Source of the DNA: Pararhizobium capsulatum DSM 1112
GTDB taxonomy: Bacteria; Pseudomonadota; Alphaproteobacteria; Rhizobiales; Rhizobiaceae
Direction of reading: 5' to 3'
Assembly (NCBI RefSeq): GCF_030814475.1
Contig: NZ_JAUSVF010000001.1
Coordinates: 3,292,001-3,356,000 of the forward strand
Length of the DNA stretch: 64,000 bases
A model generated the notes under the pieces. The model saw nothing but the letters and a program-made list of their open reading frames with translations, was not told the origin of the DNA and did not search any database. Position 1 is the first letter of the stretch. Every line of letters starts with the position of its first letter. Shown here one piece after another: positions 34,153-43,177 of this stretch. The position numbers and the translations under genes were made by a program.

Positions 34153-35357
34153 TCCCGCACGCCCCTTCTCCTTCTCAGGGCCACAAGCTTCGGATCGCGC
34201 AGGTCGTGACGCGCATGGATATCGGCGGCGTGCCGGACCATGTGATGACGCTCGTTCAGGGATTGAGCAACCATGCCGAGGTCACCGTGATCGGAAGTTC
34301 GATCGATCCCCAGCACGAGCGAGCGCTCACCAACCTTGGAGTTCCATTCTTACCTGTTCCCATGGAACGGTCCCTCTCACCCCTTTCCGACATCAGGAGC
34401 TTCGGGAAGCTGCGCAAGGCGCTGCGCGATGGCGCTTTCGATATTGTTCATACCCATATGTCCAAGGCAGCCATGTTGGGTGGATTGGCGTCCGCGACAA
34501 GCGGCATTCCGGTGACCATCAACACGGCCCACAATCTCGGCTTTCTCGCCTTGTCGAACCCGGCAGCAAGGGGCCTTTTCTGGATTTACGATCGTTTGCT
34601 CTTCGCCCTGACGACCGACGCCGTGATAACCGTTTCCGGGAGGGTGCGGGATGGGATCATACGAAGCGGAATAGCACCGGGCGACAAGGTCGTTTCAATC
34701 CACAACGGCATCGAGGCCGGACGGTTTCCGACCGACCGGGATCGCGCATCCGCAATCCGTCACACGTTCGGTATCGAGGATAGCCACCCGCTGATTGTCA
34801 CGGTCGCGCGGCTTGTCTGGTTCAAGGGGTTGCATGACCTCATCGACGCGGCCGCACTCGTGCTGGAGAAAGAGCCCAACGCACGTTTCCTGATCGTTGG
34901 ATCAGGTCCCCAGCTTGATGAACTCAGGGCAAAAACCGTAGCGCTTGGTATCGCCGACCGGGTCATCTTTGCGGGGGAGCGACGCGATGTGCCGGACATC
35001 CTCTCTGCCGCCGACATTTTTGCGCTGACATCCGTTTCCGAAGGCCTGCCGATTTCCATACTCGAAGCAATGGCCGCGGGTTTGCCCGTGGTTGCAACGG
35101 ATGTCGGCGGAATTTCGGAACTCGTCGCAGAAGGCGAGACCGGCTTTCTCGTGCCAGCGCGGGAACCACGAGAGATCGCCAACCGAATACTGCGACTGAC
35201 CGCGGACGCGGGGCTGCGCCAATCATTCGGCACGGCCGGCAGGGACAGGGTGACCAAAGCCTTCTCGCCAGAACAGATGGTGACGCAGACAACTCGTCTC
35301 TACCATCAACTACTTGCCGCCAAGGCCGCCGGGCGGGAGCCTCGCTATGCTGAATGA
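34149..35357 (+). CDS. Family 4-type glycosyltransferase
   Basis: Protein of 402 aa, GT-B fold. N-terminal RIAQVVTRMDIGGVPDHVMT is the acceptor-domain start; the donor domain has VARLVWFKGLHDLIDAA and EGLPISILEAMAAGLPVVAT, the E-x7-E motif of retaining GT4 enzymes, followed by DVGGISELV. The ATG at 34149 overlaps the deacetylase stop. It adds one sugar of the repeat unit. Confidence 0.87.
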   Translation: MIPHAPSPSQGHKLRIAQVVTRMDIGGVPDHVMTLVQGLSNHAEVTVIGSSIDPQHERALTNLGVPFLPVPMERSLSPLSDIRSFGKLRKALRDGAFDIVHTHMSKAAMLGGLASATSGIPVTINTAHNLGFLALSNPAARGLFWIYDRLLFALTTDAVITVSGRVRDGIIRSGIAPGDKVVSIHNGIEAGRFPTDRDRASAIRHTFGIEDSHPLIVTVARLVWFKGLHDLIDAAALVLEKEPNARFLIVGSGPQLDELRAKTVALGIADRVIFAGERRDVPDILSAADIFALTSVSEGLPISILEAMAAGLPVVATDVGGISELVAEGETGFLVPAREPREIANRILRLTADAGLRQSFGTAGRDRVTKAFSPEQMVTQTTRLYHQLLAAKAAGREPRYAE

Positions 35358-36453
35358 GCTACCGCGAGACGGCGTTGTCCAGCCCTATCGCCTGGGAACG
35401 GACGACCCCGATGTGCTGCGCCTTCGCGCCGCCGTATGGGGCAAGGATCACCCACACACGGACGAGCGTTTCTTCGAATGGTTGCTGCGCCGCAATCCGG
35501 TCGAGGCCGGATCGGGTTCGTTGATCCGGCAGGCAGGTCAAGTTGTTGCTTTTGCAGGTCTTAGCCCGCGTATGTTGCTGATGAACGGAACGCCGCTTCG
35601 GACAGCCCATGGTCTTGACCTGATGGTCGATCCCGATCTTGGCGGAATGCTGTCAGGGCGATACGGATTCAAGGTTAGCGATGCTTGGGCCCGCCAAGCC
35701 CGAGAGGCCGGTTTTGCCTTTGGCGTTGTCTTTCCCAACGTGAACTCCTTTCGCCTTCTGACATCAGGGCGGTTGAAGTGGCAAGTGGTGCTCGAGCCGC
35801 ATCTGCGGGCACGGCCGCTGCGCGGCTTTGCTTCAAAGGAGACCATTCTCGCACGTATCCCCGCCTGGATGACACATGTGTCTACGACCACGCTGGTTGC
35901 CGGTCTCGATGTCCTGCAGTCGCTCAAAAGAAATCCGAAAGGCCGTGCCATCGATCTCGGCCAGGCGGATGAAAGGCTGGATGCGCTATGGCAACGAGCA
36001 GCCGGTCATATCCAGACCGGCTTCGTGCGCGACCAGGCCTATGTAAACTGGCGATATTTCGCACATCCTCTTTATAAATACAGAGTCCATGCCTGGGAGG
36101 TGGACGGGCGGTTGACAGCCTTCCTCGTCACCACGACCCGTGAGATCCTCGGGCTGAAATCCCTTTTGATCGTCGATGCCTTGAGCGAAGACGGCAATCC
36201 CGCCGCCCTTTCTGCCCTGATCCGCCATGCATCCCACAAGGGCGCGCGGGAGGGGATGGAACTTTGTGTCGCGCAATCCTGCCAGGGCAATCTCCTGGAT
36301 CGCGCACTCGCCAAAAGCGGCTTCTTCGCAGTGCCGCAAAAATACAATCCCAAGCGCTTCTTCCTTGCCGGCCTCGTACTGTCACCGGAAGCCGAGGGGG
36401 CGCTTAAAACGGGGGGCTGGCATTTCACCTGGGGGGACATGGATGTCGTCTGA
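35347..36453 (+). CDS. GNAT-like acyltransferase protein
   Basis: Protein of 368 aa. The N-terminal 170 residues resemble a GNAT domain (ERFFEWLLRRNP, then QVVAFAGLSPRML, HGLDLMVDPDLGG and GFAFGVVFPNVNSFRLL). The second half repeats a similar architecture (VNWRYFAHPLYKYRVHAWEV, then AFLVTTTREI and LLIVDALSEDG), so it may be a tandem GNAT as in FemAB-like proteins. Probably transfers an acyl or aminoacyl group to a sugar. Starts 11 bases inside the preceding glycosyltransferase gene. Confidence 0.65.
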   Translation: MLNELPRDGVVQPYRLGTDDPDVLRLRAAVWGKDHPHTDERFFEWLLRRNPVEAGSGSLIRQAGQVVAFAGLSPRMLLMNGTPLRTAHGLDLMVDPDLGGMLSGRYGFKVSDAWARQAREAGFAFGVVFPNVNSFRLLTSGRLKWQVVLEPHLRARPLRGFASKETILARIPAWMTHVSTTTLVAGLDVLQSLKRNPKGRAIDLGQADERLDALWQRAAGHIQTGFVRDQAYVNWRYFAHPLYKYRVHAWEVDGRLTAFLVTTTREILGLKSLLIVDALSEDGNPAALSALIRHASHKGAREGMELCVAQSCQGNLLDRALAKSGFFAVPQKYNPKRFFLAGLVLSPEAEGALKTGGWHFTWGDMDVV

Positions 36454-37183
36454 AGCGATCGATCCCGACAATACTTCCTCGCCTCTGGTCCGCATCGATT
36501 ACCGCGCGCGGTATCACGACCTGCTGCGCGATCACCTGCCCGAAAAATTCCGCCCCTTCGCCCCCTTCTTTGCCAACACACGTCGGCTCGAAACGATGGC
36601 CGGCATGTTGCAGCGAAATTTCGGCGGAACCGGCAAGGCCGTCCTGAACGCCGGATGTGGGCCTTTTGCGAGTGAAATATTCGTCGGCGCCCTCCAGCAC
36701 CAGCAGATCGAGGCCTTTGACTACACCCCGGAATTTGCCGCCTTCTTCAATATTTTCCGGCAGGAAGGCCTGCTTGCCGACGTCCGTTTCTTTCACGCCG
36801 ATGCCATGACCGTGAGTTACCCGAACGCTCGATTCAACCTGCTTGTCATGCACGATCTCCTCTACGAAACCGCGCTTGACCTGGAAACCATGCTGGCCCG
36901 CTATATCCCCTTCGTTGCTCCGGGTGGGCTTGTCTATTTCGACTTCATGAATGCACGCCTGCGCACGCTTTGGCGGCTGCTCGGCAAGGAGAAGCAATAT
37001 CGCCGATATGATCCTGACGAGGTGCGCAGCTTGCTCGCGCGCCACGGATTGACGGTGCTCGAATGGCAAGCAGTTCGCTCCGGCTCCAAGGGACCATCTG
37101 CCGGTTTCCATGCTCTGCTGCGAGCCTTGGGAACGGCCAATGCATTTGCCGTCATGGCGCGTATCGAGCCGGAGGCATCCTGA
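36443..37183 (+). CDS. SAM-dependent methyltransferase
   Basis: Protein of 246 aa. VLNAGCGPFASEIFVGAL is motif I, FDYTPEFAAFFN motif II, and FNLLVMHDLLYETALDLETM followed by VAPGGLVYFDFMNA the remaining core strands. Overlaps the GNAT-like gene by 11 bases and ends TGATG with the next glycosyltransferase. The fourth methyltransferase in the locus. Confidence 0.8.
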   Translation: MSSEAIDPDNTSSPLVRIDYRARYHDLLRDHLPEKFRPFAPFFANTRRLETMAGMLQRNFGGTGKAVLNAGCGPFASEIFVGALQHQQIEAFDYTPEFAAFFNIFRQEGLLADVRFFHADAMTVSYPNARFNLLVMHDLLYETALDLETMLARYIPFVAPGGLVYFDFMNARLRTLWRLLGKEKQYRRYDPDEVRSLLARHGLTVLEWQAVRSGSKGPSAGFHALLRALGTANAFAVMARIEPEAS

Positions 37184-38205
37184 TGGCCCGAGCCTCGATC
37201 ATTATTCCCAATTGGAACGGCGCACATCTTCTGCCGGCATGCCTGGAGGGATTGCGCAGCCAGACATTTCGCGACTTCACCATCCTTCTCGTCGACAATG
37301 GCTCTGCTGATGGCTCCGTGGAGCTGCTGGCATCGCGCTTTCCCGAAGTCCGTGTGTTGCGTCACACGGAAAATCTTGGATTTTCCGCCGCGATCAACAC
37401 CGGCATCGCCGCCGGTGACACCGACTATGTCGTGGCTTTGAACAACGATACCGAGATCGATCCCGGCTGGCTCGCAGCCCTGGTCGAGACAATGGACCGC
37501 CATCCCGACGTCGGGCTTGCAACGTCTAAGATCCTCGATTTCCGCAATCGCAGCATCATCGACACCGTTGGAGACGGATATTCGCTGAGCGGCCTTTCCT
37601 TCAAGATCGGCTCTCGCTGCAAAGACGACGGGCTGGACCACGAGCCATTCGATGTCTTCGGAGCCTCGGCCTGCGCTGCCATCTACCGACGCAGCATGCT
37701 GGACCATATCGGCGTCTTCGATGTCAATTTCTTTGCATACATGGAAGATGTCGATCTCAGTATCCGTGCTCGACTGGCCGGATATCGCTGCCTTTCCGTT
37801 CCCGCCGCCAAGATCTATCATATGGGCAGCGCCTCCACGGGAGGAACGGCCAGCGCCTTCTCCGTCCGGTTGACGACACGCAATATTCTGGCGATCATCA
37901 TCAAGGATATACCGCTGGCGTTGCTGCCGCAGGTTCTGGTGAAAACGACCGTCCTGCAGTTGGGGGCGCTCTTCCAATGCCTGTTCATGAAACGCCATCC
38001 CTGGCTGCGCAGAAACCTCAAAGCCTATGCACAGGGCCTGGGCGAAGCCATCGGCTACATGCCGGTCATGATCCGGCAACGCCGTGAAGTGCAGAAGCAG
38101 AGGCGAATTTCAACAGGAGATTTCAAACGGTTGATCTCGGACAGCGAGCGGCTGAGACGGCACTATGTCAGTCGCCCCATTCCGGCCTCGGCATCAGCTT
38201 CATGA
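37183..38205 (+). CDS. Family 2 glycosyltransferase, rhamnosyltransferase-like
   Basis: Protein of 340 aa. ASIIIPNWNGAHLLPACLEG, LLVDNGSADGSVE, VVALNNDTEIDPGWLAALV and FFAYMEDVDLSIRARLAGYR are the ordered motifs of the WcaE/RfbF-type GT2 group; ED in the last is the catalytic/metal region. Starts one base before the previous gene ends. Confidence 0.86.
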   Translation: MARASIIIPNWNGAHLLPACLEGLRSQTFRDFTILLVDNGSADGSVELLASRFPEVRVLRHTENLGFSAAINTGIAAGDTDYVVALNNDTEIDPGWLAALVETMDRHPDVGLATSKILDFRNRSIIDTVGDGYSLSGLSFKIGSRCKDDGLDHEPFDVFGASACAAIYRRSMLDHIGVFDVNFFAYMEDVDLSIRARLAGYRCLSVPAAKIYHMGSASTGGTASAFSVRLTTRNILAIIIKDIPLALLPQVLVKTTVLQLGALFQCLFMKRHPWLRRNLKAYAQGLGEAIGYMPVMIRQRREVQKQRRISTGDFKRLISDSERLRRHYVSRPIPASASAS

Positions 38206-38227
38206 CGCAATTCGCAAGGCATTCGAC

Positions 38228-39391
38228 ATGACCATAGACCCTGCCCTGAAAGATGCATCATCTCGCAAGCTGCGCGTGCTCTTCATTCTCCCCCACCCTA
38301 TCGAGGGACCGTCGAGCCGCTTCCGCGTCTACCAGTTTCTGCCATTCCTGAAGGAACACGGTATCGAGGCCACCCTGTCTCCCCTTCTTTCTTCCGCCCT
38401 TGCTCCCCTGATCTACGAGAAGGGCAAGACATTTCGGAAAGTTCTATTGACCTTCTACGGCGGCCTCCGACGCATCTACGACGTGCTGCGATCTCCGCGC
38501 TATGACGTCGTCTATGTGCTGCGGGAGGCCTTTCCCTTCGGTCCGCCCTGGCTTGAAAGGCTCATGGCCGCCGGCTCGGGTCGTATGATTTTTGACTACG
38601 ACGACGCGATCTATGTTTCTTCCACCGCCTACGACAACCCGCTCGACCGGTTTCGCGATTTCTCCAAGACCGAAAAGCTGATCCGGATGGCAGACCATGT
38701 TTCAGCCGGAAGCCGCTATCTCGCAGCCTTCGCTGCAAGACACAAACACACGCCTGGCACGATCTCCGTGGTGCCGACCGTGGTCGGTACGGCCGATTTC
38801 CGGCCTGCCCCGCCCGGGAACGACGACCATTTCACCATCGGCTGGATCGGAACGCCGCGGGGGACAGCCTACCTGCGCTCCCTGCGTGACGCGATGACCA
38901 TGGTGTCGCAAGCACTGCCCAAGGCGCGGTTCGTTTTTGTCGGGGCCGAACCGTTCGAATGTGGCTCCGTCCCGGTGGAATTCAGGAAATGGCGGCTTGA
39001 ACAGGAAGTTGCCGATATCCAGTCCTTCGACGTCGGCATCATGCCCCTGTTCGATGATGAGGAAGCCCGCGGCAAGTGCGGGTTCAAGCTCATCGCCTAT
39101 ATGGCCGCCGGCTTGCCGGTTGTCTGCAGTCCGGTCGGCGCCAACACCGACATCGTCGTCGAGGGTATCAGCGGCTTTTTCGCAGAGACAGCGGAAGAGT
39201 GGGCGCGGGCGCTCATCAGGCTTGGCGAAGACAAGGAACTGCGTCAGAACTTTGCGAAAAATGGCCGAAAACGGGTCGAGGAAAGCTTCTCGCTTGCCGT
39301 CGTTGCGCCCAAGGTACTGAGTATTCTGCGCGGCGCGTCTTCAGAAAAAGCCGTTTCAGCCGTGTTGATGACGGAAGGACCTGAGCTTTGA
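38228..39391 (+). CDS. Family 4-like glycosyltransferase
   Basis: Protein of 387 aa, GT-B fold. N-terminal RVLFILPHPIEGPSSRFRVY, MIFDYDDAIYV in the middle (common in GT4 proteins of polysaccharide loci), and KCGFKLIAYMAAGLPVVCSP then GANTDIV as donor site. I chose the ATG at 38228, 22 bases after the preceding stop; an ATG at 38165 would overlap that gene and add 21 residues. Its stop overlaps the cupin start. Confidence 0.83.
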   Translation: MTIDPALKDASSRKLRVLFILPHPIEGPSSRFRVYQFLPFLKEHGIEATLSPLLSSALAPLIYEKGKTFRKVLLTFYGGLRRIYDVLRSPRYDVVYVLREAFPFGPPWLERLMAAGSGRMIFDYDDAIYVSSTAYDNPLDRFRDFSKTEKLIRMADHVSAGSRYLAAFAARHKHTPGTISVVPTVVGTADFRPAPPGNDDHFTIGWIGTPRGTAYLRSLRDAMTMVSQALPKARFVFVGAEPFECGSVPVEFRKWRLEQEVADIQSFDVGIMPLFDDEEARGKCGFKLIAYMAAGLPVVCSPVGANTDIVVEGISGFFAETAEEWARALIRLGEDKELRQNFAKNGRKRVEESFSLAVVAPKVLSILRGASSEKAVSAVLMTEGPEL

Positions 39392-39873
39392 GCGATCATC
39401 ATCATTCCAATACCGACCGCTGGAAACATGACGGCATCCGCGTCATCAAGGGCGACCAGCTCGATCCCAATACTGCCCAGACCCCCGGCATGTTCCGCCA
39501 GGCGGCCATCAATCACGCCCGCGTCGGTGCCCAGAAGATATGGGCCGGCACCGTCGCAATCGAGCCCAATGCGAAGACCGGTGTGCATCATCATGGCGCG
39601 CTGGAAAGCGTGATTTTCGTCATCCGTGGCAAGGCGCGGATGCGCTGGGGCGATCGGCTGGAATATGTGGCAGAGGCCGGCCCCGGCGATTTCATCTTCG
39701 TGCCGCCCTATGTGCCGCATCAGGAAATCAACGCCGATCCGGACAACGTGCTGGAATGCGTTCTTGTCCGTTCGGACAATGAGGCCGTTGTCGTCAACAT
39801 AAGGGATGTGGACCCGGTCGAAGCCCCGGAAGAAGTCTATTGGGTGGACCCCATTCACAAGAAGCCGGATTGA
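39388..39873 (+). CDS. Cupin-domain protein at end of polysaccharide operon
   Basis: Protein of 161 aa, single cupin barrel. Motif 1 is TGVHHHGALESVIFVIRGKA (three His and a Glu) and motif 2 is GDFIFVPPYVPHQEIN (His). The metal ligands are complete. TTG at 39388 overlaps the glycosyltransferase stop and has GGAAGG upstream. Could be a sugar isomerase/epimerase-like enzyme or a dioxygenase-type cupin; the operon position favours a role in sugar metabolism. Confidence 0.75.
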   Translation: MSDHHHSNTDRWKHDGIRVIKGDQLDPNTAQTPGMFRQAAINHARVGAQKIWAGTVAIEPNAKTGVHHHGALESVIFVIRGKARMRWGDRLEYVAEAGPGDFIFVPPYVPHQEINADPDNVLECVLVRSDNEAVVVNIRDVDPVEAPEEVYWVDPIHKKPD

Positions 39874-39881
39874 CCGGCTTC
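39861..39881. terminator. Hairpin overlapping the cupin stop codon, convergent junction
   Basis: GAAGCCGG (39861-39868) and CCGGCTTC (39874-39881) form a perfect 8-bp stem with a 5-base loop that contains the cupin TGA. It marks the end of the polysaccharide operon, 50 bases before the stop of the convergent saccharopine-dehydrogenase-like gene. Confidence 0.55.
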
Positions 39882-39931
39882 TCCACCTCGTTTGTAAACG
39901 TCGATCTCGTCGCAGCGAAATGGACGTTCGA

Positions 39932-41119
39932 TCAATCGATCTGCGTTCGGATCGCGAACTTGCGCTTTTCGAGTTCGGGGAAATATTCCACGACATCGAA
40001 ATAGGACTCTGGCGCAAAGACGCCGGGTTTCCGTGGCTTCGCCAGAATGAGCTGGGCAGCAATCGATGCGTTCATCGAGGTGCAGGCGTCGATGTAGGAA
40101 CCGTAGAGCGGATCAGGTGAAACGGTGACTTCAACGCGCACAGTGCGCGCCACGCCATCCTTCCGGCCGCGGCCGATGGCGAAATGGATCTCGTAACTGT
40201 CCTGCTGGGGGATTTTCTCGGCGTTCTTGCGGACGTTGCGCTCGATGACCTTGTTGAGCACATCGAGCGGCTTGACGCTGACGCCGCCGATCTCGACCGG
40301 CTCGGCAAAATCGCCGAAGCCGGCCTTGACCAGACCGACCCAGGCCTCGTGCTCGCGATGCGGCAGATGCAGCTTCCATGAAAATTCGTTGATGCCCTTT
40401 TCGCGGATGCCGTCAGCCAGCGGCACCGTCAGCTGCTCGGAATGCGGAGAATGCATGAATTCGCAACGCCCCCAGGGTTCCGGCAGGTCGAGGAATTCGC
40501 GGCCACTCATCGGCGGGCATTCGACGTGGCGGCCATCGTAGAACTGCGTGCTGGGATTAGCATATTCGGCAAGCACGGTGGAGACGCTATAGGGCGGCAC
40601 CAGCACGGGGTTTTCATCGCCGGTCAGCTCGGCTGCCCAGTAGAGATTGATGCTGTCGATCTCGTCCAGTTCTTCGGCGACCGCACGGCAGATGACATTG
40701 GACATGCCGGGATCGGCACCCACGCCGATGACGGCGGTCACGCCAGCTGCTTGAAAACGCTCGTGCTCGGCGAGTTGCTTGACGGTGAAGGTGCCGAGAC
40801 CACCGAGATCGACATAGGCAACCTTTGCCGCAAGGGCGGCTTCGAAGATCGCCATCTGGAAACCGAGCAGGGTCGGTACGCAGTTGATGCAGATATCGGC
40901 GCCGGAAATCGCAGTCGACAGGGCCGATGGATCGGTGACATTCAGCGACACGATCTCAATGCGCGGATCGCCGAGTTCTGAGGCCAGCGCCTCCATCTTT
41001 TCGCGCGAGGCATCGCAGAGGCGGATTTTCGTGATGTTGACGATCGCGCGGTCGGAAACGAGATCGCGAACGATACCGGCGCCCATGAAACCCGCGCCGC
41101 CAAGAAGGGTGATGATCAT
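39932..41119 (-). CDS. Saccharopine-dehydrogenase-like / lysine-6-dehydrogenase-like oxidoreductase
   Basis: Protein of 395 aa. N-terminal Rossmann motif GGAGFMGAGIVRDL (7-20) binds NAD(P); ISGADICINCVPTLLG and YVDLGGLGTFTVKQLAEHER are Saccharop_dh family blocks, followed by GADPGMSNVICRAVAEELDE. Relatives oxidise or reduce the C-N bond of lysine-type amines (lysine 6-dehydrogenase, saccharopine reductase, homospermidine synthase). As last gene behind an aldehyde dehydrogenase and a polyamine-type importer, it probably forms or uses an amino-aldehyde. Substrate unknown. Confidence 0.75.
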   Translation of the reverse strand: MIITLLGGAGFMGAGIVRDLVSDRAIVNITKIRLCDASREKMEALASELGDPRIEIVSLNVTDPSALSTAISGADICINCVPTLLGFQMAIFEAALAAKVAYVDLGGLGTFTVKQLAEHERFQAAGVTAVIGVGADPGMSNVICRAVAEELDEIDSINLYWAAELTGDENPVLVPPYSVSTVLAEYANPSTQFYDGRHVECPPMSGREFLDLPEPWGRCEFMHSPHSEQLTVPLADGIREKGINEFSWKLHLPHREHEAWVGLVKAGFGDFAEPVEIGGVSVKPLDVLNKVIERNVRKNAEKIPQQDSYEIHFAIGRGRKDGVARTVRVEVTVSPDPLYGSYIDACTSMNASIAAQLILAKPRKPGVFAPESYFDVVEYFPELEKRKFAIRTQID

Positions 41120-41152
41120 GATGTTTTTCCTGTTCTTCTGTTCTATCCGGCT

Positions 41153-42658
41153 TCACACATGCTTGCGCCCGTCCGCGTCGTAGAACCAGTCGTCGGGATA
41201 GGGATACCACCAGTCCTGAACGACCGGCTTGTGATCGATGATCACCATTTTCGAGCGGCGGAATGTGTCGAGCCCGAGGCGGGACAGCTCCCGGCCCAGC
41301 CCCGATTTCTTCCAGCCGCCGAAGGGCAGCGCATCGTTGTCGATCAGTGGATTGTTGATCCAGACCATGCCGGCTTCCAGCCTTTCGGCCGCCTCCATCG
41401 CCTCTTCGAGCGAGGTCGTGAAGATGGAGGCGCCAAGGCCGAACTCGCTGTCGTTCGCGCGTTCGATCGCCTCGTCGAAATCCCTGACCCGCATGACGGC
41501 TGCGACCGGACCGAAGCACTCCTCGCGCAGGATCGCCATGTCGGGCGTGCAGCCGGTGAGGATGGTGGGCTCGTAAAACCACCCCTGCGGCTCCGATTCC
41601 GGTATCTTGCCGCCGAGCACGACCGTCGCGCCCTTGGCTTTGGCGTCCTCAACGAGACGGATGACCTTGTCGCGCGCAGCCTTGCTGACGAGCGGGCCGA
41701 TTTCCGCCTTGGTCAACCCGTTGCCGATACGCAGCCTGCGGGCCTCTGTAGCAAAACGCGCGATGAAATCGTCATGCACGGCATCGACCACAAAGAAGCG
41801 TTCCGCCGATGTGCAGACCTGGCCGGACATATGGAAGGCCGCCGTGACCGCACCGGCCGCGGCGACATCGAGCGGCGCATGGGCGGTGACAACAAGCGGA
41901 TCGCTGCCACCTGCCTCGATGACGGCGGGCTTCATCTGCGCGGCAGCCGCCATCGCAACGGCGCGACCGGCAGCAACCGAGCCGGTGAAGGCGACGGCAT
42001 GAGTCTTCTCGGAGGCGATAAGTGCAGAAGCAAGCTCGGCTCCACCCGGCAGGCAGGCGATGAGACCTTCCGGCAAAGCTTCAAACACGGACATGAATTC
42101 GAGTGTCGACAGCGTGGTGGCCGGCGCCGGCTTGATGATGCAGCCATTGCCCGAAGCCAGCGACGCCGCCACGGTCCAGCACATCAGCAGGATCGGAAAA
42201 TTGAAGGGCATGATGTGGACGCTGATGCCCAGCGCATCATAGCGCGCGTGCTGGAAGGAGCCCGCCTGCGTCGTACCGGCCACCTTGCCGCCATCGTCCC
42301 GCGCCATCTCTGCAAAATAGCGAAAAGCACCAGCACAATTGGCGACCTCGCCGATCGCTTCGGGATAGGGTTTTCCCATCTCCCGCGACATCAGCTCGGC
42401 GCAGCGGCGCATGTCCGTCGCCTCGATCCGGTTGGCGATCCGGTGCAGCATAGTGGCGCGGCTCTTGGCATCGAGCTTGCGCCATTTCCGCTGGGCGGTC
42501 GTTGCCGCATCGAGCGTCGCCTCCATCTCCGCCGACGTGGTATCAGCGATGGTTCCGACGGTCGCAAGCGTTGCCGGATCGATCACTTGATGACGCTCGC
42601 CGCCCGCCGGAACGTAAGTCGGATGCCGGTAGAATACGGGTTCGGCTGAGTTGAACAT
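41153..42658 (-). CDS. NAD(P)-dependent aldehyde dehydrogenase
   Basis: Protein of 501 aa, ALDH superfamily. N153 in IMPFNFPILL, E248 in VIEAGGSDP and the nucleophile C282 in SGQVCTSAERF are all present; VAFTGSVAAGRAVA is the cofactor loop. It resembles succinate-semialdehyde/betaine-aldehyde-type enzymes. It lies 33 bases upstream of the saccharopine-dehydrogenase-like gene, so the pair likely oxidises an aldehyde derived from an amine. Distinct from the second ALDH at 51240. Confidence 0.87.
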   Translation of the reverse strand: MFNSAEPVFYRHPTYVPAGGERHQVIDPATLATVGTIADTTSAEMEATLDAATTAQRKWRKLDAKSRATMLHRIANRIEATDMRRCAELMSREMGKPYPEAIGEVANCAGAFRYFAEMARDDGGKVAGTTQAGSFQHARYDALGISVHIMPFNFPILLMCWTVAASLASGNGCIIKPAPATTLSTLEFMSVFEALPEGLIACLPGGAELASALIASEKTHAVAFTGSVAAGRAVAMAAAAQMKPAVIEAGGSDPLVVTAHAPLDVAAAGAVTAAFHMSGQVCTSAERFFVVDAVHDDFIARFATEARRLRIGNGLTKAEIGPLVSKAARDKVIRLVEDAKAKGATVVLGGKIPESEPQGWFYEPTILTGCTPDMAILREECFGPVAAVMRVRDFDEAIERANDSEFGLGASIFTTSLEEAMEAAERLEAGMVWINNPLIDNDALPFGGWKKSGLGRELSRLGLDTFRRSKMVIIDHKPVVQDWWYPYPDDWFYDADGRKHV

Positions 42659-42750
42659 GGGAATTTTCCTTGGCGTTATGCTAATGGATCGGTTGCCTGC
42701 CCGCTTCTCTCACGCGGAATGAGAGGGACTCGGGATCATGTGGCACATCC

Positions 42751-42800
42751 CTTCTCCCCGCCTGCGGGGAGAAGGTGGCCGACGGGCCGGATGAGAGGCC
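42751..42800. repeat. CTTCTCCCCGC/GCGGGGAGAAG palindrome (RIME-like)
   Basis: Perfect 11-bp arms 42751-42761 and 42764-42774 around a 2-base loop, followed by GGTGGCCGACGGGCCGGATG. Same family as the pair at 15837-15956. It lies between cupin and ALDH genes of one operon, so it may uncouple their expression. Confidence 0.72.
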
Positions 42801-42805
42801 TCCAG

Positions 42806-43153
42806 TCAGCGGATCATGTAAACCTTCTTCACTGTCTCGTGGACGGTGCATTCGCCCTGCCAGTCCTGCGGGAAGAAGGCGGCAGTATCCGGCGTGATCT
42901 CGATGACTTCGCCGCTTTCGTGGACATAGGTGCAGCGCCCCTCGAGGAAGTGGCAGAACTCGTCGCGTGTGACGTGGCAGAACCATTTGCCGGGCGTGCA
43001 GATCCACAGGCCGCATTCGGACTCGCCGTTCGGCCCCTTGTAGATCAGCTTGCCGGATGTACGGCTTTCGCCCTCGATCATGGTGGGAATGATGCCCCAG
43101 TCCTTCAGATCGGCCTCATCAAGCGGTTTGCGCATCAGCGGTGTCGCGGTCAT
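42806..43153 (-). CDS. Small cupin (DUF861-like), paralogue 1
   Basis: Protein of 115 aa, a single cupin barrel of the DUF861/cupin_3 type. Shared motifs with the next gene are the W-x-C-TPG-x-W segment, RDEFCHFLEG and FFPQDWQGECTVHETVKKVY. Relatives include ureidoglycine aminohydrolase-type cupins and uncharacterised proteins of amine-catabolic operons. Only two His/Glu positions look like metal ligands (E and H in DEFCHF). Function unknown. Confidence 0.72.
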   Translation of the reverse strand: MTATPLMRKPLDEADLKDWGIIPTMIEGESRTSGKLIYKGPNGESECGLWICTPGKWFCHVTRDEFCHFLEGRCTYVHESGEVIEITPDTAAFFPQDWQGECTVHETVKKVYMIR

Positions 43154-43177
43154 GGTGTTTCCTTTCGATTTTGTTGT

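Noticed and set aside
41159..42649. Plus-strand open frame of about 496 codons opposite the first ALDH
   Set aside because: Exact antisense of a clear aldehyde dehydrogenase; no domain resemblance.
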